DNA of 64,000 nucleotides from Psychroflexus gondwanensis ACAM 44 (GTDB lineage Bacteria > Bacteroidota > Bacteroidia > Flavobacteriales > Flavobacteriaceae). The translations under genes were made by a program, and so were the position numbers. Below, one piece after another: positions 53,471 through 62,000 of the stretch. Positions within the stretch are counted from its first letter, which is position 1. The number at the start of each line of letters is the position of its first letter. The stretch lies in assembly GCF_000355905.1 (NCBI RefSeq), contig NZ_APLF01000003.1, forward strand, positions 62,001 through 126,000, read 5' to 3'. The notes under the pieces are model-generated. The model was not told where the DNA came from. It searched no databases and saw nothing but the letters and a program-made list of their open reading frames with translations.

Positions 53471-54924
53471 TGACTCCCTCTTAAGGTGTGTCGTTTTAGG
53501 ATTTTTTTTCCTTCCATTTTGGATCTTTGAGATTGAATAATTTTCCAAATTGAATCTGAAGCATGTTGCCGAGTGGTATCCATTTCTATGATAGGTCTTG
53601 GATAATCTTTTCCTAATTCAAAATTATACATGCTCTGTTCCATTGCGGTAAGCCTCCAAGGTTCGTGCACAAACTCTAAAGGAATCGCCCTTAGACTAGG
53701 GAGATATGTCAAGATAAATTCTCCATCAGGATCATGCTTATAAGAATTTTTGACAGGATTGTATATTCTTAAGGTGTGAATTCCCGTAGTTCCAGCTTGC
53801 ATCTGTAATTGCGGATAGTGAATACCCGGTTCAAAATCTAAAAACAGGCTTGCCAAATGCGAAGAGGCCTCTTGCCATGTTTGCCAGAGCAAGTGCGTGA
53901 AAAAAGAGACTAAAAGAGCTCGCATTCTGAAATTTAAATAACCTGTTTGTATTAAACACCGCATACTTGCATCTACCAGTGGAAAACCGGTCTCTCCTTT
54001 TTTCCAAGCATCTACCAAAGCTTTGTTGTAGGGCTTTTCTAAAACATTAAAGGCACTATTGAAATTTTGAAATTCTGCGCGGTATTCCATCTCAAATTTC
54101 TGAATAAAGTGAGCCTGCCACCGAAGCCTGGATTGAAATTGGGAAAGCGCTTGCTTGTGATTGGTCTTGTCTTCAATCTCTATACTAGCTCGAATGACTT
54201 CTCTCATAGATAAGACTCCCCATGCAATGTAAGGAGATAGTCGACTACAGGATTTCCTTGCCAGTAGCGGTTTAGAAATATTTTTTTGGTAATTGGGATA
54301 GCGATCTTGCAAAAACCCTCTGAGATAGCGAAGGGCAGTAGGTCGACCACCTTTCTGAAAGTTCAGATTTCTTTCTGTTGATAAATTCACTAGATTGAAC
54401 TGACCCTTTAGACTATTGATTTGATTTTGATTTACAAACTGACCTTGACTTGCAGAAAAAGGCAGTAGGTCTTGTGACATGAAATTTTCCCAAGAATTAA
54501 TCCATGTTTTTCGATTTTGAAGACCTCGAATCACACCATTATTTACAAACTCTTTCCACTGTATGCTAAGAGACTTGAAAAGGAGCTTTAGACTTTTATC
54601 TCTATTAAATGTGATTTGAATACCTGTTTCTTGGTGTGAAAAGACAGATTTGATGCTAAGTTGCTGGTGTATGGTTTTGAAAACATCCTCTGCTTTGCCT
54701 TCCACAATCAAGATCTGAGTGTGATAAGCTTCCAATTGTTTTTGGAGTCCATCTAATGATTCTTTAATAAACCTAAAATGGCGTTCGCTGTAGTGGGAAT
54801 CGTTGAGAAGCATAGGCTCAAAGATATAAAGTAGGAGGACAGGCTGTCTTTTTTGCAAAGCCAGATGAAGAGGGGCATGGTCTTGCAACCTCAAATCTCT
54901 TTTAAACCAAACTACATTTACCAT
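53467..54924 (-). CDS. Cryptochrome/photolyase-family protein with altered active site
   Basis: A 485-residue flavoprotein of the class I photolyase fold: [20 protein letters not shown] at the N-terminus, [20 protein letters not shown] and [20 protein letters not shown] in the FAD domain. By eye against the CPD photolyase next to it, WREF becomes WQAH (269-272), so the substrate-contacting Glu is gone. The NVGGWQW motif becomes HYPQLQM, placing His369 where Asn faces FAD N5. So it is probably a light sensor or has a different activity. It ends 24 nt before the photolyase gene and shares its strand. Confidence 0.85.
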   Translation of the reverse strand: MVNVVWFKRDLRLQDHAPLHLALQKRQPVLLLYIFEPMLLNDSHYSERHFRFIKESLDGLQKQLEAYHTQILIVEGKAEDVFKTIHQQLSIKSVFSHQETGIQITFNRDKSLKLLFKSLSIQWKEFVNNGVIRGLQNRKTWINSWENFMSQDLLPFSASQGQFVNQNQINSLKGQFNLVNLSTERNLNFQKGGRPTALRYLRGFLQDRYPNYQKNISKPLLARKSCSRLSPYIAWGVLSMREVIRASIEIEDKTNHKQALSQFQSRLRWQAHFIQKFEMEYRAEFQNFNSAFNVLEKPYNKALVDAWKKGETGFPLVDASMRCLIQTGYLNFRMRALLVSFFTHLLWQTWQEASSHLASLFLDFEPGIHYPQLQMQAGTTGIHTLRIYNPVKNSYKHDPDGEFILTYLPSLRAIPLEFVHEPWRLTAMEQSMYNFELGKDYPRPIIEMDTTRQHASDSIWKIIQSQRSKMEGKKILKRHTLRGSH

Positions 54925-54947
54925 AATGACCTATTTATGAGACTTAT

Positions 54948-56255
54948 CTAAGACTTTACCGCTTCTTTGTAGGTTTCTAAACAGCGCTCTCTAGCCATTT
55001 TATGTTCTACCATAGGTTTTGGATACCGATCTGTGTTTAATTCTGGAATCCATTTCATAATGTATTTCTTATCCTTATCAAATCGGTCGGTTTGAGAATA
55101 AGGATTAAAAATCCTAAAGTAAGGAGCAGCATCTACTCCAGAGCCAGCGACCCATTGCCAACCTCCCACATTGGAAGACATTTCATAATCTAGAAGTTTT
55201 TCAGCAAAATACGCTTCGCCCCAGCGCCAGTCGATTAAAAGATGTTTGCATAAAAAACTGCCTACAACCATTCGTAAACGATTATGCATCCACCCCGTTT
55301 CATTCAGTTGCCTCATTCCAGCATCTACAATAGGATAGCCAGTTTTCCCTTTTTTCCACTTTTCAAATTCATTTTCATCATTTCGCCATTCGATGCGATC
55401 GTACTTAGGTTTGAAGGCTCTGTTTTGGGTTTCGGGATGATGGTAGAGGATGGCTTTATAAAATTCTCGCCAAATAAGTTCATTTAAAAAAGTTTCGTTT
55501 TTGACTGATAATGCTTTTTGAACGAGTTTTCTGTAACCAATCATTCCAAACCTTAAATAAGGGCTTAATCTTGAAGTTCCCTCTATGGAAGGGATATTGC
55601 GAGTACTCTCATAATGTTCAAGTAAATCTTTAGTGATAGTATAGTCTGGAACTTGTATAGAAGATTTTACAAAACCCATATCCGATAAGGATACATTGGG
55701 TAATCTTGAATTTTTATAGGTATTGCCGAGCAGATCTTCAGAAGGAAAAGGTTTTAAATCTATGTTTTCAAATTCTTTCTTCCATTGTTTCATGTAGGGG
55801 GTAAAGACCAAATACATTCCACCATCATTTTTTTCAACTTCAGTTTTTTCAAAGATGACTTGATCTTTGAAATCATGAAATTCTATCCCTTGTTTTGCTA
55901 ATAAGGCACTGATCTTAGCATCCCTTTGGTGAGCGTATGGTTCATAATCTCTATTGGTATAAACAGCCTCCACTTCAAACTCTTTAAGGAGTTCATGAAA
56001 AGCCTCTTCTGGAGTTGAATAGTAAGTAGCGATTGATGACTCGTAATGGTCCTGCAAATGCGACCTCATTTTTTGTAATTGTTCAAAAATGAAGCTTATC
56101 CGAGCATCGTCTTCTGGGAGTTCATTGAGAATGTGTTTGTCGAAAATAAAGAGCGGCACAACTGGAAAATCTCCGGATAGAGCATGGTATAGTCCCACAT
56201 TGTCCTCTAGTCTCATATCTCTTCTAAACCAAAATACTCTTACCTTATTTTTCAT
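54948..56255 (-). CDS. Class I CPD photolyase
   Basis: Repairs cyclobutane pyrimidine dimers with blue light. The antenna domain starts VRVFWFRRDMRLEDNVGLYH. The FAD domain has SRLSPYLRFGMIGYRKLV, the catalytic LIWREFYKAIL (Glu263), GYPIVDAGMRQLNETGWMHN, NVGGWQWVAGSGVDAAPYFR (Asn362) and IFNPYSQTDRFDKDKKYI. It has 435 residues, slightly shorter than the 470 of E. coli PhrB. It heads a two-gene unit with the cryptochrome-like protein. Confidence 0.92.
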   Translation of the reverse strand: MKNKVRVFWFRRDMRLEDNVGLYHALSGDFPVVPLFIFDKHILNELPEDDARISFIFEQLQKMRSHLQDHYESSIATYYSTPEEAFHELLKEFEVEAVYTNRDYEPYAHQRDAKISALLAKQGIEFHDFKDQVIFEKTEVEKNDGGMYLVFTPYMKQWKKEFENIDLKPFPSEDLLGNTYKNSRLPNVSLSDMGFVKSSIQVPDYTITKDLLEHYESTRNIPSIEGTSRLSPYLRFGMIGYRKLVQKALSVKNETFLNELIWREFYKAILYHHPETQNRAFKPKYDRIEWRNDENEFEKWKKGKTGYPIVDAGMRQLNETGWMHNRLRMVVGSFLCKHLLIDWRWGEAYFAEKLLDYEMSSNVGGWQWVAGSGVDAAPYFRIFNPYSQTDRFDKDKKYIMKWIPELNTDRYPKPMVEHKMARERCLETYKEAVKS

Positions 56256-56289
56256 TTTGAACTGTTTTTAAAACCTTTATATAAACTTA

Positions 56290-56330
56290 AAAATCTTCTT
56301 ACAAGTTGAACGACCTGCAAGAAGATTTCT
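56290..56330 (-). terminator. Terminator of the SDR gene
   Basis: AAATCTTCTT / AAGAAGATTT (56291-56300, 56319-56328) with an imperfect inner stem and a T run on the minus strand, between the SDR and photolyase genes. Confidence 0.6.
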
Positions 56331-56351
56331 TTAAAATTATTTTCTAGGGAT

Positions 56352-57050
56352 CTAGCTTACATTCAAACTTCCCATACCACCGTCTACTCCAAGAACTTGT
56401 CCTGTGATCCAAGTAGAGTTATCTGAAAGTAAAAAACTTGCCATTTTACCAATGTCTGAAGGTTCACCAACACGTTTTAGGGGGTGTCTTTCATCCATTT
56501 TTTCTTTTTTCTTATCGTTTCCTAATAATTTATTAGCTAGAGGAGTATTCACAAGTGAAGGTGCAATAACGTTTACTCTAAAAGAAGGGGCGTATTCTGC
56601 GGCTAAAGATCTAGCAAATCCTTCTATAGCTCCTTTGGCTGCGGCAACACTTGTATGAAATGGTAAACCTGTTTGTACAGCTACAGTACTGAAATAAACG
56701 ATACTAGCTTGTTTTGAGTTTTTCAATTTTGAAAGAACTCCATGTGTAGCCTTCATTAAACTCATAAAATTGAGTTGCATATCTTCTTCAAAAATTTCAG
56801 GCTTCATCATTTTAAAAGGTTTCAAATTGATGCTACCAGGACAATATACAAAGCCATCTAGGGTGTCTGGTAAATCTAATTCTGAAATATCATCTGTCAA
56901 CGCATCAAACTTGTGATACGTTACATCATAATCAGATAAATTTTCATCAGATCTTGATGCAACAATAATGTTATGATCTGGACTTAGTTCTTTTACGATT
57001 TCAAGTCCAATTCCTTTTGTTCCTCCAATTAATAAAATATTCTTTTTCAT
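56352..57050 (-). CDS. SDR-fold protein lacking the catalytic Tyr
   Basis: A 232-residue Rossmann protein: ILLIGGTKGIGLEIVKEL binds the nucleotide, NFMSLMKATHGVL is the central helix, Ser121 is present in YFSTVAVQTG, and RVNVIAPSLVNTPLANKLLG follows. The SDR catalytic YxxxK is HTSVAAAKG here: Val135 replaces Tyr while Lys139 remains. The protein therefore cannot use the usual proton-relay chemistry. I recall this variant beside cryptochrome genes elsewhere, so the change is probably conserved. It starts 18 nt after the SRPBCC gene. Confidence 0.85.
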   Translation of the reverse strand: MKKNILLIGGTKGIGLEIVKELSPDHNIIVASRSDENLSDYDVTYHKFDALTDDISELDLPDTLDGFVYCPGSINLKPFKMMKPEIFEEDMQLNFMSLMKATHGVLSKLKNSKQASIVYFSTVAVQTGLPFHTSVAAAKGAIEGFARSLAAEYAPSFRVNVIAPSLVNTPLANKLLGNDKKKEKMDERHPLKRVGEPSDIGKMASFLLSDNSTWITGQVLGVDGGMGSLNVS

Positions 57051-57067
57051 CAGTTATAAATTTAAAT

Positions 57068-57526
57068 TTAATATTGACCGAATTTTTCGACCATTTTAGC
57101 TTCTCGAGCCTTAAATATTTCGTTTAGTTTTGGTTTAACTAGTATAGGGTGCATCATCCTTCCTAAAATTCCAAAGGGGATTTTATAATGCACAAGGTCT
57201 TCAATCTCAACTCCTCCTTCAATTTCATGAATAAAGTGTTTATGATGCCATAGAGCATATGGACCATACAATTGGATATCCACAAAATAATCTGGTTTCT
57301 GTACATGAGTAATTTCTGTGACCCATTTAGTCTTGAAACCTGGTAGTGGAGTCACTTTATACTGCAATAATTGACCAGTAAACATTTTACGATCTGCACC
57401 AGACATAATTTCGAAACCCATTTCGTCTGGCATTATTTCCTGTAAATTTTTAGGATCGGATAAGAAGTCCCAAGCTTCTTGCTTAGAAATAGGTAGTTTT
57501 TGTCTAGTATGAATTTCATATATCAT
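57068..57526 (-). CDS. SRPBCC-fold (START/Bet v 1-like) ligand-binding protein
   Basis: A 152-residue protein starting IYEIHTRQKLPISKQEAWDF, then LSDPKNLQEIMPDEMGFEIM, ITHVQKPDYFVDIQLYGPYA and HKHFIHEIEGGVEIEDLVHY, the pattern of SRPBCC proteins that hold hydrophobic ligands. In flavobacteria and cyanobacteria such genes often accompany an SDR and a photolyase. The ligand is unknown. TATTTTTG lies at 57538-57531, 5 nt before the start. Confidence 0.85.
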   Translation of the reverse strand: MIYEIHTRQKLPISKQEAWDFLSDPKNLQEIMPDEMGFEIMSGADRKMFTGQLLQYKVTPLPGFKTKWVTEITHVQKPDYFVDIQLYGPYALWHHKHFIHEIEGGVEIEDLVHYKIPFGILGRMMHPILVKPKLNEIFKAREAKMVEKFGQY

Positions 57527-57683
57527 GGCTCAAAAATAAAGATTTTATTGTTTAATAAAATAGGTTTAGAGTTAAACAAAAGTTATTGTTAGTGGTTTGG
57601 TTTTTGTAAAACTGATAAATTATTGTTTAAACCTTCAATGCTTTAATTAAGTATGCTTTCATTTGCATATGACTATATTTAAA

Positions 57684-58157
57684 ATGAGATATTTTGCCTT
57701 TTTGGCTGTTATTCTTCTCACGGCTTGCAAAAGTTCTCAAACTGATTTACCATTACTTCAAGATTGTCCTGGCGATGGAGATTGCGAAGTTGAAGTCTTT
57801 AAAGAGTCGAGACTTATTTTAAAAGGAGACAACACCGGAATAACTGAAGTTACTATAGAGAAGGACGAAGATTTTCAAGTGGTGTTTATTAAATATAAAG
57901 ATTCTTCCAACAAAGGATACAGTGAAGAGATTTATCTTCAAATACCGCTTAGGTTTAAAGAAATTCATTCAAAAAATCAAAGCTTGAAAAATCAAAAAGT
58001 AGTGTTTAGAAAATTATGTGAATGTCCCGATGCAGGTTTTGAGCAAATAAATTCTGGAGTTCTTAAACTTATTCACTTCAGCGACTATATTTCTTTACAC
58101 CTAGAGATGAAATCTAATAAATCTCAAGTTGTGCAAACTATAGATTTAGATATTTAA
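57684..58157 (+). CDS. Small lipoprotein of unknown function
   Basis: ATG 57684 gives the natural lipoprotein signal MRYFAFLAVILLTACKSSQ (Cys15); earlier in-frame starts (TTG 57663, ATG 57669) would add residues in front of it. The 157-residue protein contains four more cysteines (DCPGDGDCEVEVF near 30-42 and KLCECPDAGF), so disulphides are likely after export. No known family is recognised. Its stop shares TTAA with the convergent gene. Confidence 0.65.
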   Translation: MRYFAFLAVILLTACKSSQTDLPLLQDCPGDGDCEVEVFKESRLILKGDNTGITEVTIEKDEDFQVVFIKYKDSSNKGYSEEIYLQIPLRFKEIHSKNQSLKNQKVVFRKLCECPDAGFEQINSGVLKLIHFSDYISLHLEMKSNKSQVVQTIDLDI

Positions 58158-58711
58158 TTATCTATGACATCTCCAGCAAACGGAGGAACACCAGGTGAAA
58201 AGCTAGGTTTTTTAGAATCATCTTCTTCTTTGCTTAACTCTATAACATTATAAGGAAAGTTTTTACTTCTTATCTTCTCTCTCTTTTTACAATCCAAATT
58301 TGAATAAATAACTTGATATTTTTCTTCGGAATAAGTGTCCCAAGCATATAAATATATCTCCCTAACGTATCTCAAAATAAGATCATAATTTTTGTGTTCG
58401 CCATAAGATCCTATGGCTATGATAGCCTGCTTGGGAGAGTTTGACTTAGTTTTTATACTTGAAGGATTTACCAAAAAATCATATACAGATTCTTTAAATT
58501 GTATTTCTGAAAGGCCTTCTTTCTTTTGTCCGTTCATTAAAAGCTTCCCTTCTTGATCTACAATCAGCGTTAAAATATTATTGGATTGAGCTGAGGTATA
58601 TTCCTCATTGGTTATTTCATTCTCAATTTTACAAGTATTATCTAGCCATTGTTGACCAAAACTTAGATTTGAAAAAAGAAAAATTAAAAAAAAGGAGAGT
58701 AAGGTTTTCAT
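58154..58711 (-). CDS. Exported protein, ExbD-like periplasmic part suggested
   Basis: A 185-residue protein with a signal peptide (LSFFLIFLFSNLSFGQ). The centre reads ILTLIVDQEGKLLMNGQKKE and PKQAIIAIGSYGEHKNYDLI. The LxVDxxGxLxxNG and later helical pattern resembles the periplasmic domain of ExbD/TolR, but there is no transmembrane anchor, so the resemblance is only suggestive. The C-terminus is acidic and then Pro-rich (KKPSFSPGVPPFAGDVIDN). Confidence 0.6.
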   Translation of the reverse strand: MKTLLSFFLIFLFSNLSFGQQWLDNTCKIENEITNEEYTSAQSNNILTLIVDQEGKLLMNGQKKEGLSEIQFKESVYDFLVNPSSIKTKSNSPKQAIIAIGSYGEHKNYDLILRYVREIYLYAWDTYSEEKYQVIYSNLDCKKREKIRSKNFPYNVIELSKEEDDSKKPSFSPGVPPFAGDVIDN

Positions 58712-59055
58712 TTTAAGAGAATTAGTATGTGTAAAGGTAAGAACTTATTTGAAGAGTTTTTCTGAAGTTGGATTATAAATTTGAATAGATTTATAATGGG
58801 AAAACGTTCAAATCTAGATTTTATTTGAAATATTCTAAAACTTGAAATGTTCTTTTTCGAGTCTTACATATATGATTTGAATAAAAAATAAGATTGCATA
58901 TTTATATTCTAGATTTATCTTCTGCAAAAAAATAGATCTGGATAAATATCAATTTTAACAAAAAGTATACTTAAGAATAGCTTATTTAATGATTATCTTC
59001 TTCAAAATTAACTAGTTTTAGGAAATAATCCTTATATAAATTTTAGATAGAGCTT
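58712..59055. other. Gene-free AT-rich stretch upstream of gltB
   Basis: No gene, tRNA or repeat is seen in these 344 bp, and stop codons are dense in all frames. One TAAATTTG (58776-58783) with TTTG 24 nt upstream could be a weak promoter; it would leave a leader of about 270 nt before gltB. No clear terminator hairpin is present. Confidence 0.4.
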
Positions 59056-62000
59056 ATGAAGAGAGATTCGTTATACGATCCTAGTTTTGAACATGATGCT
59101 TGTGGAATCGGAACAGTTATAAACATAGATGGTAAAAAAGAGTTTAAATTAATAGATGATGCTTTAACCATGTTGGAAAATATGGAGCATCGTGGAGGAA
59201 CTGGTGCAGATCCAGAAACTGGAGATGGTGCAGGTATACTCATTCAGATCGATAAAGATTTTATCAACTGGATAGCAAAAGAAGCTGAGGTCACTTTAGA
59301 TTCAAAAACAGCTGTAGGGGTGGGGATGTTGTTTTTTCCAAAGATGCTAAGCGTCGCTTCGCAATGTGCGGAAATCCTTAAAGAACACTCAGAGGATTTA
59401 GGCCTTGAGATCCTGGGGTATAGAGAAGTGCCAATTGATCCCAAAGTTCCTGGAGTTGGTGCTAAACCTTTAGAACCTCTCATAAAACAAGTCATTATAC
59501 AGCCTAAAACTGAAATGTCTAATGACGAATTAGAACGAAAATTATTTGTTCTTAGAAATTCTGTGACACATTATATCGGCCACCATCTTAAAGGAAATAA
59601 TAAAGCATTTTATGTTTGTAGTATGTCTACAAAGACGATTGTTTATAAAGGCCAATTAAGGACTAATCAATTAAGAGCTTACTATGAAGATCTTAGAAAT
59701 ACTAATTTCAAATCAGCCTTTGCAATTATCCATTCTCGATTTTCTACCAATACCTTTCCAAATTGGAAGTTAGCGCAGCCTTTTCACTTTACAGCTCATA
59801 ACGGAGAGATCAATACCATTCGTGGTAATGTGACTAAAATGAAGTCGAAAGAAGCAAACTTCAAATCTAAAGTTTTTTCAGATTCAGACTTAAAACGTTT
59901 GTTACCAATCACAAATCCAGAACATTCAGATTCTGCTAATTTGGATGCCATGGTAGAAATGTTAGTATTAGATGGACGCCCATTGGAACATGCAATGATG
60001 ATGCTAGTCCCAGAGGCATGGCAAGATAATGTCTCTATAGATCCAGAGCGTAAAGCCTTTTACAAATATCACGCTTCTATTATGGAACCTTGGGATGGCC
60101 CGGCTGCTCTTATTTTTACAGACGGAAAAAGCGTTGGTGCTACATTAGATAGAAACGGTTTAAGGCCTTCACGATATTACATCACCTCTACCAATAGACT
60201 TATAATTTCTTCTGAAGCTGGAGCACTTCCAGTAGATCCTAGTGAAATCATTAAAAAAGGAAGACTACAACCAGGTCGTATGCTTCTTGCAGATCTAGAT
60301 CAAAATAAAGTCCTTTTTGACGATGAAATCAAACACAGAATTGTAAAAGATAAACCATACTCACAGTGGATCAAAAATCAGAGAATTAAGCTTAGATATC
60401 AGCCAGTTCCAGAATTTGAAAAACAGATCCTCTCCAGTAAAGATCTTCTTCACTTACAGAATGCTTACGGGTATACTTCAGAAGAATTGAAAATCATTTT
60501 AGGCGATATGGCTGTAAGAGCTACTGAACCCATCGGTTCTATGGGAGCAGATACTCCGCTCGCTATTTTGAGTAAACAAAGTCAACATATTGCTAATTAC
60601 TTCAAGCAACTCTTTGCCCAAGTTAGTAATCCTCCTATTGATCCTATACGTGAACGTATGGTGATGTCCTTATTTACAAGGGTGGGAGAAAGTCTTAATA
60701 TTTTAGATGAAACAGAATTACACACCAAACAAATACATATTTCACAACCTGTGTTGCTAAATTCTGACATAGAAAAATTTAAGCATTTAAAGGAAAAAGG
60801 ATTCGATTATGCTTTTATCAACTGCGTCTTTGAAGCGGATGGTAAGCCTGATAGTTTAGAAAAAGCCATTGATTTGGTTTGTAAAGCAGCAGAGAACGCC
60901 GTGGAATCCGGTAAGAAAGTTCTGATACTTTCAGACAAAGCTATCGACATAGGTCATGCTCCTATTCCTTCATTACTTTCTACAGGTGCTGTTCACCATC
61001 ATCTCGTAAAACTCAACTTAAGAACTAAGGTAGGAATTCTTGTTGAAGCAGGAGATGTAAGAGAAACACATCATTTTGCCACTTTAATTGGTTATGGAGC
61101 AAGTGCGGTAAATCCTTACTTAGCGATTCAATCTATAGAACATCTTCAAGAAGATGGTAGGTTGGATGCTGATATTACAAAAGAAAAGGCAGTTTCGAAT
61201 TATCAAGAAGCGATTGGGTATGGCTTATTAAAAATCTTATCCAAAATGGGTATTAGCACCTTACAATCTTACCAAGGAGCTCAAATTTTTGAAGCTTTAG
61301 GATTGCATACCACGGTGGTAGAAAAATGCTTTAAGGGTACAATTTCGAGAATTGAAGGCATTGATTTTGATGGACTTGCCAAAGAAGTTTTGGTTAGACA
61401 TCACAAGGCTTATCCAGATAATAAAGGGGTGAAACAGAGTCTCGAAGTGGGCGGAATATACCGATGGAAACAACGTGGTGAAAAGCATCTGTTTAATCCA
61501 CAAACTATCCACTTGCTTCAACATTCTACCAAAACAAACAACTTTGCACTATATAAAAAATTTGCTAACGAAGTCAACGATCAGCTTAAAGAGTCTTTGA
61601 CCCTTAGAGGTCTTTTTGAATTTAAAAAAAGAACGCCTATTCCATTATCTGAAGTAGAACCTGCAAAAGATATTATGAAACGTTTTGCAACGGGAGCTAT
61701 GTCCTTTGGTTCAATTTCCCATGAAGCACATTCTACATTGGCTATTGCTATGAACCGGATCGGCGCAAAAAGTAACAGTGGAGAGGGAGGCGAAGACGAA
61801 GCTAGATTTGATGTAAAACCCAATGGAGATTGGGAGCGATCTGCTATAAAACAAGTGGCTTCTGGACGTTTTGGCGTCACAAGCTATTACCTCACCAATG
61901 CGGATGAGTTACAAATTAAAATGGCACAAGGAGCTAAGCCTGGAGAAGGGGGTCAGTTACCTGGCCATAAGGTGGACGAATGGATAGGAAGAGTAAGACA

